Assembly (NCBI GenBank): GCA_965248735.1
Contig: OZ252146.1
Span: forward strand, 3,038,001-3,102,000
Reading direction: 5' to 3'
DNA length: 64,000 nt
DNA from: Aldehydirespirator sp965248735
Lineage (GTDB): Bacteria; Actinomycetota; Acidimicrobiia; Acidimicrobiales; Aldehydirespiratoraceae
In this document: in pieces, positions 17,658 to 25,830 of the stretch
Numbering within the stretch: position 1 is the stretch's first letter
Layout of the letters: each line of letters opens with the position of its first letter
Program-made: the position numbers and the translations under genes
The notes under the pieces: model-generated
The model's input: the letters and a program-made list of their open reading frames with translations, nothing else
Database searches by the model: none
Told to the model about the DNA's origin: nothing

Positions 17658-18887
17658 GTGCATCCTGCCGTGACCCGGCATCGCCGTGGTAGCACCATTC
17701 GCTCCGACGCGGCCGCGGTGGCCGCAGCCAGCGCGTTGCTGGCCGCGGGGGCTGCGCCGCAGATTATCTCGGGTCCGCTGGCGCCCTACCTGCGGCTCGA
17801 CTTGGGGATCAGCTCATCCGAGCTGGGGCTGGGCTTGTCACTGTCAGCCGTTCCCGCGGTCGTGCTGGCAGTGTGGCTCGGGCGGGTGACCGACCGCGTC
17901 GGCGGCATCAATGTGGGCCGGCTCACCTGCATCGGTGGCTGCTTCTTCGTGGTGGCGCTGTCGCAGGCGCCCAGCACGGCGTGGTTCGTGGCGTTGCTGG
18001 CCGCAGCCGGGATCCTGCGGGTGCTGTCTGAGCCGAGCTCTTCGAGGATCCTGGTGGACTTCTTGGCTCGCACGCCGCGGGTTCTCGCTTTCGGCATTCG
18101 TGAGGCGGCGATGCCGCTGCTGGTGCTGGTGTCCACCGCGGTGCTGCCGGTGTTCGGCGACCGGCTGGGTTGGCGCACCGTGTTCGCCGCGTGCTCGGTG
18201 TTCGCGTTGACGGGCTTGGCGCTGCTGATGGGACCGGCACGGCCCCGGAGACAGTCGCTGCCGGTGGGAGTACGGTCCGGTCCTGCGGCACCGGTCACAG
18301 CCGGGCCGCCCCGCAACGCCCGCGATGATGTGGCCTCTCTGGGGTTGGGCTTTCTTGGCGGCGCCGCGCTGCTGTTCATCAACCTGGTGGTGTTCAACGC
18401 CTTCGCGTCGCTGTCGTTCGTGGACGCCGGAGCCAGTGCCGACACTGCGGCGGCTCTGGTGGCGGCCTCGGCGGGGGGAAGCGTGCTCATGCGGATCGGC
18501 TGCGCTCACGCGGTAACCCGCCGGGATCTGGACGCTCCCAGGACCATCGCGGCCATGGCCGCGATGGCGGTTGCCGGCTATGCGGCGATGGCCACGGGCA
18601 GCACGGCGCTGATGTTCGTCGGCATTCCGGTGGGGTACGTGGCCGGCTGGGGGTGGACGCCGCTGCTTTTTGCCCACATAACTGTCGGGCGCGAGCGGTC
18701 CACGGGGATGATCACTGGGGTCGTGTCGACCATGTTCGCGGTCGCCGCGCTGGTGAGCCCGGTCGCGGCCGGATGGGCAGCCGAGAAGCTCGGCTGGCTG
18801 GCGGTGTGGACCCAGGTAGCGCTGTTCTCAGCGCTTGCAGCCGCCCTCATGTGGCACCGGCCCACCGGGAGCAGCAAGGCCGATTGA
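17658..18887 (+). CDS. MFS transporter (CynX/NimT-like)
   Basis: A 409-residue major facilitator with about twelve hydrophobic segments. Features include ISGPLAPYLRLDLGISSSEL after the first segment, the loop motif GRVTDRVGG between helices 2 and 3, and a central loop rich in Pro/Arg. The CynX/NimT-like placement is tentative and the substrate unknown. The likely start is a GTG. A paralogue of similar length at 51708-52910 stands just before a Rieske oxygenase and the AhpD-like gene. Here the neighbours are gene fragments, so the shared job may have been lost on this side. Confidence 0.82.
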   Translation: MHPAVTRHRRGSTIRSDAAAVAAASALLAAGAAPQIISGPLAPYLRLDLGISSSELGLGLSLSAVPAVVLAVWLGRVTDRVGGINVGRLTCIGGCFFVVALSQAPSTAWFVALLAAAGILRVLSEPSSSRILVDFLARTPRVLAFGIREAAMPLLVLVSTAVLPVFGDRLGWRTVFAACSVFALTGLALLMGPARPRRQSLPVGVRSGPAAPVTAGPPRNARDDVASLGLGFLGGAALLFINLVVFNAFASLSFVDAGASADTAAALVAASAGGSVLMRIGCAHAVTRRDLDAPRTIAAMAAMAVAGYAAMATGSTALMFVGIPVGYVAGWGWTPLLFAHITVGRERSTGMITGVVSTMFAVAALVSPVAAGWAAEKLGWLAVWTQVALFSALAAALMWHRPTGSSKAD

Positions 18888-18934
18888 ACCAGCGGCCAGG
18901 ACTCGCAACCTTTATCCTCTGGCGCGCTATGAAG

Positions 18935-19167
18935 CCCGCCCGGCTGGCTTCCTGCGCCGCGATCCCGGCATAGGGCTCCAACCCCTCGTCCCGCTGAGTC
19001 AGGTCGATGAAGCAGTCGATGCCCGCTTGGAGCAGGGTCCGCAACCTGGCAGCGGCCTCGCCGCGATCCCACGCGCCCGGATACTCCCCCGCCGCGAACC
19101 GGCCCGGATCGACCCAGTAGGTGTTCGCCAGCGGCCGATCATCGCGACGAGATGCGCCGATGTCCAC
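18935..19167 (-). pseudogene. N-terminal half of a dual-specificity phosphatase
   Basis: Starts as the intact relatives do (GTG; LANTYWVDPGRFAAGEYPGA) and continues through the segment IDCFIDLTQ to AAQEASR. It then runs into unrelated sequence near the end of the MFS gene. The HCxxGxxR catalytic loop is missing. Part of a roughly 590-base block also present at 25256-25830. Confidence 0.75.
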
Positions 19168-19207
19168 GGTGAGGTTCTATCGCGGAAGCCGACGAGGAGG
19201 TAGCAAG

Positions 19208-19429
19208 CTAGATTGGACCCCCGTGCGGGTCGCCGGGCGAGCCCTCGCTGACAACCTTGCGGGTGCCCAGGGTTCCGCGCTCGGCCAGCTCCTCGGCCAG
19301 ATACCCGTTGAGGCCCCACACGGTCAGTCGACTCCGGTCGGGGCCGTACCCTTCCCACCCCGCCTTCGACACCGCTGGCTTGCCGTTCATCAGCACGTCC
19401 TTGCCAGCCCGCCGAGGCGGTGGACCCAA
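19208..19429 (-). pseudogene. C-terminal fragment of the 175-residue unknown protein
   Basis: The minus strand reads PAVSKAGWEGYGPDRSRLTV and then ELAERGTLGTRKVV to a DPHGGPI end, closely matching the C-terminal third of the protein encoded at 22970-23497. The N-terminal two-thirds are absent. Confidence 0.7.
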
Positions 19430-19455
19430 GGCTCCGCGATATCATTCTTGATGTC

Positions 19456-19540
19456 ATGTGGTCGGTGGAGGTAGAACCGGAAGTCGAGAAATGGATCGAT
19501 TCCCTGCCGGCGAAGGACACACCGCCGAGGAGGACGACTG
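19456..19540 (+). pseudogene. HigB/RelE-like toxin remnant
   Basis: The first 20 codons (MWSVEVEPEVEKWIDSLP) match the N terminus of a HigB-type phage-derived toxin. The rest appears deleted down to an acidic tail (HTAEEDD, different frame) ending directly before the antitoxin ATG. A slightly longer remnant is at 25762. Confidence 0.6.
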
Positions 19541-19846
19541 ATGGGTCGCACGACTATCGAGGAACTGCGCAACCGGCGGGTCAACGCCATGACCAGCGCC
19601 GAGCGGGCCGAATTCGACGAGGCGCTCACCACGGCCCGCCTGGCCATCGACGTCGGCGAGAAGGTCCGAGGAGCCCGCGAGGCGGCCGGACTCAGCCAAC
19701 GAGAGCTAGCTGTGCGAATGTCCACCAGCCAAGCAGCGGTGGCTCGCCTCGAGGCCGGCGGCACGAGCGCCACACTCACGACCCTGCAAAAGGCCGCTGC
19801 CGCGCTAGGCCTCGAACTCACCATCGACCTCGCTCCCGCACACTGA
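19541..19846 (+). CDS. XRE-family antitoxin (HigA-like), orphan
   Basis: A 101-residue DNA-binding protein with a clear helix-turn-helix: KVRGAREAAGLSQRELAVRM followed by TSQAAVARLEAG and a LGLEL end. GAGGAGG lies just before the ATG. The order, a HigB-like toxin directly upstream, is that of a higBA operon, but the toxin has lost nearly all of its coding sequence, so this antitoxin is probably an orphan repressor. It is the only intact member of that pair in the window. Confidence 0.82.
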   Translation: MGRTTIEELRNRRVNAMTSAERAEFDEALTTARLAIDVGEKVRGAREAAGLSQRELAVRMSTSQAAVARLEAGGTSATLTTLQKAAAALGLELTIDLAPAH

Positions 19847-19856
19847 CGAAGTGAGC

Positions 19857-20066
19857 GCGACCGCCGTTGAACATGGAATCGACGTACCCGGCTGCTCCTG
19901 AGTTCGCCATCGCGCGCTGATTCAACACCAACGACACCCCGACCCTTGCCCGATCTGCGAGGCGAGGTCGTGGTGATCGAGGCGTTCCAGATGCTGCGCC
20001 CGGGCTGCGTCTCCCACGGGCTGCCCCAAGCCAACCGAATCCAATACGCCTTCGGCGGTGACGGGA
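19857..20066 (+). pseudogene. N-terminal fragment of a TlpA-like redoxin
   Basis: Matches the first part of the intact redoxin at 29143-29631: an ATG region, then DLRGEVVVIEAFQM and RPGCVSHGLPQ. The Trp codon of the WFN segment is TGA here, and the first Cys of the CPGC motif is Arg. It ends before the rest of the thioredoxin fold. Confidence 0.7.
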
Positions 20067-20090
20067 CCGGTCCGCCGACGACACCTTGGG

Positions 20091-20116
20091 GCATATTCCC
20101 GTATTTCGCAATATGC
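20091..20116. promoter_or_regulatory. Candidate operator (inverted repeat GCATATT...AATATGC)
   Basis: Perfect 7-base arms separated by 12 bases, just before the nucleotidyltransferase gene. CCCGTATT occurs in the spacer and again after the right arm. This A+T-rich palindrome stands out in the high-GC surroundings and is a natural binding site for the winged-helix domain encoded next to it (autorepression). Confidence 0.55.
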
Positions 20117-20126
20117 TTCCCGTATT

Positions 20127-20744
20127 GTGGAAAGGGGGTCAACGCCGAGTCTGCTGCCGATCCTGCGGTCGCGACAGCAAGGCGAGCTGTTGGCGCTGTT
20201 GCTCGGCGACCCTGAACTTGAAGCCAGTCTGACAGAGCTCTCCGCTCTGGTGGCCGTTGCCGTCAGCTCCGTGCATCGAGAGATCGACCGTGCCGAGTCA
20301 GCAGGCCTCGTTACCAGCCGCAAGATCGGACACACCAGACTCGTGCGAGCCAACACCGACAGCCCCTACTACCGCGGATTGGCCGACGTGCTGGTCAAGG
20401 CGTTCGGCCCGCCCCGAGTCTTGGCTGCAGCGCTCGCCCCCATCGACAACATCGACACTGCGCACATCTACGGATCCTGGGCGGCACGCCTCCTCGGCGC
20501 CAGCACCGACCGCGCTGTCGGCGACATCGACGTCCTGGTTCTTGGTTCTCCTGACCGCGACGAGCTGTACGCGGCGGTCTCGGCGGCCGAGCAGCGCTTG
20601 GGGCGACCCGTGCAGGCAACTGTCCGGCCCGCCGACTGGATCAGCACCGGCACCGGCAACTTCCACGCCACCGTCACCCAACGCCCGCTGGTGGAGATCG
20701 ACCTCACGACAGCTCGAACCGAGACAGGCCCCCGCCCTCGCTGA
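20127..20744 (+). CDS. Winged-helix / MNT-type nucleotidyltransferase fusion (antitoxin-like)
   Basis: A 205-residue protein from a possible leaderless GTG. The first about 80 residues form an ArsR-like winged helix (LTELSALVAVAVSSVHREID, then AESAGLVTSRKIG). Residues about 100-190 are a minimal nucleotidyltransferase: YGSWAARLLG then VGDIDVLVLG, the GS...DxD catalytic signature. In MntA-HepT systems such an enzyme silences a HEPN RNase by adding AMP to it. Here a HEPN gene lies tail-to-tail with a 41-base overlap. Two broken copies of this gene are at 17295 and 26352. The antitoxin role is inference from family and context. Confidence 0.75.
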   Translation: MERGSTPSLLPILRSRQQGELLALLLGDPELEASLTELSALVAVAVSSVHREIDRAESAGLVTSRKIGHTRLVRANTDSPYYRGLADVLVKAFGPPRVLAAALAPIDNIDTAHIYGSWAARLLGASTDRAVGDIDVLVLGSPDRDELYAAVSAAEQRLGRPVQATVRPADWISTGTGNFHATVTQRPLVEIDLTTARTETGPRPR

Positions 20745-21282
20745 TCCGCCGCGTCCCCTCCGTCGCCGACTGTGCGGTCGAGATCGCCCACGCCGCATCG
20801 TCATGGGTGATCGCGGGACCGTCCGGGTCGTAGTATTGGGCGCTGTGGCGCATCCGGCGGAAGCGCTCGAACGTCGGCTTCGCGAACGCCGTGACCGCGC
20901 TCGCAAACTGGGCTGAGACTGCATCCTCGACCGTAACGTGCGATCCTGTTCCCCCGGTGGCACGAAGGCCCTGACGCACCAACAACGACTCTGCCGCCAT
21001 CCGATACGCGTCATACGCGGCAACAAAGGCACCCTCGACATCGCCGCCGCCGCGACCCGCCGACGCCGTTGTGAGGCGCCGCTCGGCCCGGTCAAGCACC
21101 CTGTCAGCAGCATCACTGGCGCCCTCAGCCGCGACCTGCTCGAGTCGGCCGTTGGACACCAGATACTCAACCGTTGATCGGCCCTGTTCCCACGCACCCA
21201 CAACCGCACCGTAGCCGGGGCCGATGCCGACCCGAGCCGCACCGTCGGCCGGCCACGACCAGCGAAGGACCGTGCCCGGCAC
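20704..21282 (-). CDS. HEPN domain protein (SAV_6107-like), putative RNase toxin
   Basis: A 192-residue, Ala-rich helical protein. The core (RVLDRAERRL, AFVAAYDAYRMAAESLLVRQ, AKPTFERFRRMRHSAQYY) fits an actinobacterial HEPN family. RFRRMRH supplies the R-x4-6-H motif of HEPN RNases. It begins (GTG) only 18 bases after the ADP-ribosylglycohydrolase stop, so it is probably the third gene of the phosphatase-glycohydrolase operon. It overlaps the convergent HTH-nucleotidyltransferase gene by 41 bases, so antisense transcription could also couple the two. Toxicity is not shown by sequence alone. Confidence 0.7.
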   Translation of the reverse strand: MPGTVLRWSWPADGAARVGIGPGYGAVVGAWEQGRSTVEYLVSNGRLEQVAAEGASDAADRVLDRAERRLTTASAGRGGGDVEGAFVAAYDAYRMAAESLLVRQGLRATGGTGSHVTVEDAVSAQFASAVTAFAKPTFERFRRMRHSAQYYDPDGPAITHDDAAWAISTAQSATEGTRRISEGGGLSRFELS

Positions 21283-21300
21283 AGCCCGATGGGCTTCGTT

Positions 21301-22245
21301 CTATTTGGGAGGCAGGGCGGCCTGGTCGTGGAGGTTGTCGGCCAGTGACGTGATCGTCTCCACCATCGTCAGCTTCTTCCGCCAGGCTGCCGGAATCGCC
21401 TCCGCTCCGTCGTGGGCGCCGGCGATCTGTCCGTAGATCGCGCCGGTCGTGTCGGCGTCGTCACCGAGGTTCACGGCGAGCAGAGCGCCCTCGCGGAAAC
21501 CATCCGCGCGGTGGAAGGCCCACAGGGCCGCCTCTAGCGCGTCGACGACGTAGCCGGTGCCCTTGATGTCGGGAGGGTTGCGATCCTTGAACGATCCATC
21601 GGCGACGCGTGCGATCTTCTCTGCCAGTGGGTCGCGTTCCCATAGCCCTTCCACCGGGCAATAGCCCGGCGACAGGAGCGTCTCCTTGTCGACGCCCCGC
21701 AGGGCGCCGACCAACAGCCCCGCGAAGTAGCGGCAGGCGTCGACTGCTTCCTGGGCCTGGTGCGTTGTCCTGGAACCGTCGGCGGCCATGGCGATGGCCT
21801 CGGCGGCATGGCCCGCGAAGTACATCGGCACCGGCGCGAGCCGCATCAGCGAACCGTTGCCGGCACTGTGCGGGTCGGTGGGGCCGGCGAACGGGTCGCC
21901 GTGCTCGATGAACCGCGACAACGCCGCGCTCACGGTGCTGCCGATGTCGAAGCAGGACCCCGTGGAGGGCAGGTAGCCCTCGCGCCACCAGCGCACGTAG
22001 CGCTGCATCTGGTCCGTGGCGTCGAACCCGCCGCACTCCACCAGGCTCGTGGCCAGGCACAGCGCCATCGACGTGTCATCGGTCCATTGGCCGGGTCGCA
22101 GGCGGAACGGGCCGCCGCCGACCATGTCGTCGATCGGCTCGAACGATCGGGGCCGCTTGAACTCCAGCGTGGTGCCGAGCGCATCGCCCGCCGCCAGTCC
22201 CAGCAAACAGCCCCGGAACCGGTCCCGCGTGGCGGCTTCACTCAC
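21301..22245 (-). CDS. ADP-ribosylglycohydrolase family protein (DraG-like)
   Basis: A 314-residue enzyme expected to remove ADP-ribose from proteins or nucleic acids, with two metal ions. Motifs: GLAAGDALGTTLEF near the N terminus, WTDDTSM (metal-binding Asp pair), AGNGSLMRLAP, and LGDDADTTGAIYGQIAGA near the C terminus. The GTG start overlaps the stop of the phosphatase gene (GTGA), so the two are translated together. The HEPN gene follows 18 bases after the stop. Two fragments of this gene occur at 24826 and 27971. It looks complete and is the only intact copy. A role in reversing ADP-ribosylation within the operon is inference. Confidence 0.87.
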   Translation of the reverse strand: MSEAATRDRFRGCLLGLAAGDALGTTLEFKRPRSFEPIDDMVGGGPFRLRPGQWTDDTSMALCLATSLVECGGFDATDQMQRYVRWWREGYLPSTGSCFDIGSTVSAALSRFIEHGDPFAGPTDPHSAGNGSLMRLAPVPMYFAGHAAEAIAMAADGSRTTHQAQEAVDACRYFAGLLVGALRGVDKETLLSPGYCPVEGLWERDPLAEKIARVADGSFKDRNPPDIKGTGYVVDALEAALWAFHRADGFREGALLAVNLGDDADTTGAIYGQIAGAHDGAEAIPAAWRKKLTMVETITSLADNLHDQAALPPK

Positions 22246-22802
22246 GCGGCGCCTCCCGGTGACGGTTCGGTCCAGTTGCGCACGTACGCACGCTGCTGTG
22301 CTGTTTGTGGCGAGCGGAGGTGGCGGAGGGCCTTCTCCATTCCCTGCCACCGCTCCGCTATCTCCGCTAGGGCTTCGTCTCCCGTCATGCCGTGGCGCAC
22401 GAACCAGCAGCCGACCACTGTGCCGGTCCTGCCGATGCCGCCCCAGCAGTGCACATAGACGCTCCTGCCGCCATCCAGCGCCTCGTCGATGGCGTCGAGG
22501 ATGCCCGCTGTCTGCCGTGGTCTGCGCGGCACGCTCATGTCGACGATGGAATGCCGCGCATGCACGAACTCGGTGCCGAGTCGGCCGGCTTCGGCCGCCG
22601 CTATCCCGGCATAGGGTTCCAACGGCTCCCGCGGCTTGGTCAGGTCGATGAAGTGGTTGAGGCCGGCCTGGAGCAGGATCCGCAGCCTGACCGCGGCTTC
22701 CTCGCGAGTGTGCGCCCCCGGATACTCGCCCGCCGCGAAACGGCCCGGAACAACCCAGTAGGTGTTCGCCATCGGCCGATCGTCTCTACCAGACGTGCTC
22801 AT
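22242..22802 (-). CDS. Dual-specificity protein phosphatase, copy 2 (intact)
   Basis: A 186-residue cysteine phosphatase. The catalytic loop VHCWGGIGRTG has nucleophile C119 and Arg125; the general acid is probably the Asp of VDMS (D88). The start is ATG (MSTSGRDDRP) with GAGG close by; a second ATG (MANTYW) is 10 codons in. It is the first gene of the phosphatase-ADP-ribosylglycohydrolase-HEPN operon and overlaps the second by four bases. Intact, nonsense-mutated and truncated relatives surround it (26540, 24917, 18935, 17483), so this family has been copied repeatedly here. Confidence 0.87.
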   Translation of the reverse strand: MSTSGRDDRPMANTYWVVPGRFAAGEYPGAHTREEAAVRLRILLQAGLNHFIDLTKPREPLEPYAGIAAAEAGRLGTEFVHARHSIVDMSVPRRPRQTAGILDAIDEALDGGRSVYVHCWGGIGRTGTVVGCWFVRHGMTGDEALAEIAERWQGMEKALRHLRSPQTAQQRAYVRNWTEPSPGGAA

Positions 22803-22817
22803 GTCCTCGGCTGCCCC

Positions 22818-22905
22818 CACTCGCCTCAAACCTGCCCCACGCCTTGCGTCGCGAAGCCGCGTCGCACTCTATGGGCGGGCCAGCAAGCCCCCAAGGCGTT
22901 CTGAC
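22818..22905. repeat. Shared upstream flank of phosphatase genes, copy 1
   Basis: Resembles 27130-27213 (common stretches include TGCGCCGCACTCTATG-like DNA and CCAAGGCG). Both copies lie just upstream of an intact phosphatase gene, so the block may carry its promoter or the end of a lost upstream gene. Confidence 0.5.
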
Positions 22906-22969
22906 AGCCGGCTGGCTTCTGCCGAGCAACGGATGCTTCATCGCATCGAGGCCGCCGAGGGGTGACTCA

Positions 22970-23497
22970 CTAGATCGGACCCCCGTGCGGGTCGCCCGGC
23001 GAGGCCTCCTTGACGATCTTGCGAGTGCCCAGGGTTCCGCGCTCGGCCAGCTCCTCGTGCAGGGCGCCGTTGAGACCCCACACGCTCAGGCGCATCGGGT
23101 CAGGGCTATAGCCGTCCCAGCCCTCCTTCGACACCGCCGGCCTGCCGTCGACCTTCCGTGCGTGCAGCAACCGGCCGCGCCGGGTGCGCGGCGGCCAGAA
23201 CTCCGAGTCGTCCTCGTAGCCGCGGTTCGCCCACGCGTCGTACAGGTCGTAGTTGCGCTGGGTGCCGTCGTCTGGCCACGCGTAGGGGAACAGGCGGTCG
23301 TCGTAGCCGCTGTCACGCCAGCGGGTCGTCGCGTGGGCATAAAGGCGGGCTGCGACGCCGGTGTAGATGGCGTCGGGCAGAGCCTTGACGGTCTCGCGGT
23401 CCAGCCTGCGGAGCCGGCTAGGCACCAGCAGACGACAGAACTCCGCCAGCTTCATCGCCTTCCTGATGATCTCAAGGGCCTTGCTCACCTCCCTCAT
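22970..23497 (-). CDS. Unknown 175-residue protein
   Basis: Begins MREVSKALEIIRKAMKLAEF and is rich in aromatic and charged residues in the middle (YDDRLFPYAW, NYDLYDAW, EDDSEFWPP). It ends in a segment repeated elsewhere in the window (PAVSKEGWDGY, ELAERGTLGTRKIV, DPHGGPI). No signal peptide or membrane segment is seen, and I do not recognise the family. C-terminal fragments occur at 19208 and 25524, each next to phosphatase remnants, so this gene travels with the phosphatase module. Confidence 0.6.
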   Translation of the reverse strand: MREVSKALEIIRKAMKLAEFCRLLVPSRLRRLDRETVKALPDAIYTGVAARLYAHATTRWRDSGYDDRLFPYAWPDDGTQRNYDLYDAWANRGYEDDSEFWPPRTRRGRLLHARKVDGRPAVSKEGWDGYSPDPMRLSVWGLNGALHEELAERGTLGTRKIVKEASPGDPHGGPI

Positions 23498-23507
23498 CGT
23501 CCCTCAG

Positions 23508-23800
23508 CGAACTCGTCGACGGCGGATTCAAAGGCGCCGTCGGCTCCGGAGCGACATTGGCGGCGGTCGCGCTCGCGACTTCGACCGGCGGGCCCGCAGG
23601 AGTGGCGCTCCTAGTCGGCATCACCGCCGGCATCGCCGCCAACTCCGCAACGAAGAACGTGAGCTTGACCGCAGTTGGCCGGTTCGTCACCACCCGAGCC
23701 GCCGCCATGGCTACAAACCCCATCACAGAGGAGGTCGCCGACCTGCCGGAGGCCGACGGGCTCGACGGAGCCGATAGCGACGCACTGGACACGGCCGTAC
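23508..23800 (+). pseudogene. C-terminal fragment of the 347-residue unknown protein
   Basis: Reads ELVDGGFKGAVGSGATLAAV onward to VANSATKNV-like and VGRFVTTRAAAMA segments. It matches the last third of the protein encoded at 57165-58208 and its frameshifted copy at 13884. The N-terminal two-thirds are absent. It is the third copy of this family. Confidence 0.75.
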
Positions 23801-23814
23801 AGGGGCCGCCGCGG

Positions 23815-24170
23815 GGTCATCGCCTTGACGCCATCGGGAGTCCAAACGTATGCCTCGGCACCGTCGATCGCGATGGTCTCGGGGCTGTGGTCCTCCCCAC
23901 CAGCGCCTCCACCGACTCGGGATCGGGCTCCTGCGAGAGGAAGATCACAAGGTAGCGCGACGGGTCGGAGACGACGTTGCCTGCAACGGATTGCGCTCGA
24001 GCACCCCCCGAACCTGGACCGCCGTTCGCACGACGCAGGCAACGTCGACTTCGAACTCGTCGCTGAGCACGCGCTGCATGGCGCCAGCGACCCCGTCGGG
24101 ATGATTCTTCGGAAGTGGCGCTTGACGGCGGGCGACCACCTGCGCCAAAAAGGCAATACCCCGGGCGCAT
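23815..24170 (-). pseudogene. DUF1697 family gene, frameshifted and truncated
   Basis: Three pieces of a DUF1697 protein lie in order in different minus-strand frames: AMQRVLSDEFEVDVACVVRT, then SDPSRYLVIFLSQEPDPESV, then ETIAIDGAEAYVWTPDG. The N-terminal LLRGINVGG-type segment is missing. At least two frameshifts make it non-functional. No other copy is in the window. Confidence 0.6.
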
Positions 24171-24237
24171 GCCACGAGGGCATTAGCGACACCGGGGAAT
24201 TAGGGTCAAGGATACGCTCGCCAGGGGCACCTGCGGA

Positions 24238-24648
24238 CCGGGAAAGGTCATCGCCGACACTACGCTCGGCGTCTGGGTGCACTTGTTGGGACGGGGTGGG
24301 CATAGCGCCCTCGGGCGAGCGATCGACTACGAGACGAAGCTGTGGCGCCCGGCAGTCCGCTTCGGCTTCTCGAAGGGAACCCTCACGGCCACTGGCCGAG
24401 AACGGCGACCAATCCGGTCCGAGGTGTATCACCGCGCTGCACTGTTCCAGCGGCTTCGCAACCGGGCTGCGCACCACGAACCGATTCTCAACGGTATCCA
24501 GATTCCCGGTTCGAACACGGTTGTCGCTCTCGGCGACGTGTGGGAGCAATCACTCGAACTACTGCACTGGATGAGCCCGGATCTAGTGGACCTCCACCGA
24601 GACCACAGCGCTATGCCCGATCTGCTGCAACACCGGCCTGAGCCATGA
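24238..24648 (+). pseudogene. C-terminal part of an Abi_2-like (HEPN) protein
   Basis: Reads IADTTLGVWVHLLGRGG, then LWRPAVRFGF and LFQRLRNRAAHHEPI. This is the second half of an Abi family (AbiD/AbiF-like) HEPN protein, including the R-x4-H motif RNRAAH. The usual N-terminal half is not found upstream, where DUF1697 remnants lie on the other strand. It might still be expressed from an internal GTG, but it is most likely a remnant. Confidence 0.55.
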
Positions 24649-24825
24649 TGGCGACGCGCCAATTGGCGAAACCGTGACGTGACCGAACACCGCGCAGCCG
24701 CGCCGCCGATGGCGCCAACATTCACAGTAGGTGCGTCCTACGTGTACGACATGGAGGCCTCGCTCGCGTAGAGAGCGCCGACCTCAGCTCCGGCGAAATC
24801 GGCCGGATCCGTCCGCAATAAGCCG

Positions 24826-24919
24826 GGCGGCTTGAACTCCAGCGTGGTGCCCAGCGCATCGCCCGCCGCCAGTCCCAACAGGCAGCCCCGGAACCGGTCC
24901 CGCTCAGCGGCTCCGCTCA
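24826..24919 (-). pseudogene. N-terminal scrap of an ADP-ribosylglycohydrolase gene
   Basis: The minus strand encodes SGAAERDRFRGCLLGLAAGD and LGTTLEF, as at the start of the intact gene at 21301-22245, then stops matching. It keeps the same start/stop overlap with an upstream phosphatase copy, so the operon order was duplicated before truncation. Confidence 0.75.
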
Positions 24920-25474
24920 AGCGGCGCCGCCCCATGACGGTTCGGTCCAATTGCGGACGTAGGCACGCTGCTGTGCTGTCTGTGGCGAGCGGGGGTGGCG
25001 GTACCTGTTCTCCATTCCTCGCCACCGTTCCGCGATCTCAGCCAGCGCCTCGTCTCCGGTCATGCCATGGCGCACGAGCCAGCAGCCGACCACCGTGCCG
25101 GTCCTGCCGATGCCGCCCCAACAGTGCACGTACACGTTCTTGTCCGCATCCAACGCCTCGTCGATGGCGTCCAGGCCGCCGGCTGTCTCCTGCGGACTGC
25201 GCGGCACGCTCATATCGACGATGGCATGGCGCTCATGCACGAACTCGGTGCCGAGCCGGCTGGCTTCCTGCGCCGCGATCCCGGCATAGGACTCCAACCC
25301 CTCGTCCCGCTGGGTCAGGTCGATGAAACAGTCGATGCCCGCTTGGAGCAGGGTCCGCAACCTGGCAGCATCCTCGCGATCCCACGCGCCCGGATACTCG
25401 CCCGCCGCGAACCGGCCCGGATCGACTCAGTAGACGTTCGCCATCGGCCGATCATCGCGACGAGATGCGCCCAT
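24917..25474 (-). pseudogene. Dual-specificity phosphatase, copy 3 (nonsense near start)
   Basis: Nearly full-length relative with the catalytic loop VHCWGGIGRTG intact, but the Trp codon of the early NTYW segment is TGA (complement of bases 25427-25429), 15 codons after the ATG. Restart further in would lose the N terminus. A 3-base in-frame deletion follows. Its downstream neighbour is the truncated glycohydrolase scrap. Confidence 0.75.
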
Positions 25475-25830
25475 GTCCACGGTGAGGTTCTATCGCGGAA
25501 GCCGCCGAGGAGGCAGCCAGCTAGATCCGACCCTCGTACGGTCGCCGGGCGAGGCCTCCCTGACAACCTTGCAGGTGCCCAGGGTTCCGCGCTCGGCCAG
25601 CTCCTCGGCCAGATACCCGTTGAGGCCCCACACGGTCAGTCCACTCCGGTCGAGGCCGTACCCTTCCCACCCCTCCTTCGACACCGCCGGCTCGCCGTTC
25701 ATCAGCACGTCCTTGCCAGCCCGCCGAGTCCGTGGACCCAAGGCTCCGCGACATCATTCTTGATGTCATGTGGTCGGTGGAGGTAGAACCGGAAGTCGAG
25801 AAATGGATCGATTCCCTGCCGGTGAAGGAG
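25256..25830. repeat. About 590-base duplicated block, copy B (partner 18931-19523)
   Basis: Same content and orientation as the partner: phosphatase N-terminal half, fragment of the 175-residue protein, HigB-like start. It runs almost directly into the second, near-identical duplicated block at 25913. Confidence 0.8.
25524..25741 (-). pseudogene. C-terminal fragment of the 175-residue unknown protein, second copy
   Basis: The minus strand reads EPAVSKEGWEGYGLDRSGL and ELAERGTLGTCKVV, matching the end of the protein at 22970-23497. The final DPHGGPI is altered by an indel (GDRTRVGS). Confidence 0.65.

Larger units (their letters stand above)
18931..19523. repeat. About 590-base duplicated block, copy A (partner 25256-25830)
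   Basis: Direct repeat of moderately high identity (roughly 95% by eye, with small indels). It contains the N-terminal phosphatase part, a fragment of the 175-residue unknown protein and the first codons of a HigB-like toxin. Confidence 0.8.

Noticed and set aside
19857..20066. TGA in the redoxin fragment as recoding
   Set aside because: It replaces Trp of the WFN segment in a truncated gene; ordinary decay is the simpler reading.
23611..24549. 312-residue minus-strand ORF
   Set aside because: It strings together antisense of two fragments and only a short real DUF1697 piece; the region is better read as separate remnants.
24917..25474. TGA in the phosphatase copy as a second selenocysteine codon
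   Set aside because: The position corresponds to Trp in all relatives, not Cys, and no SECIS-like hairpin follows, so it is a nonsense mutation.
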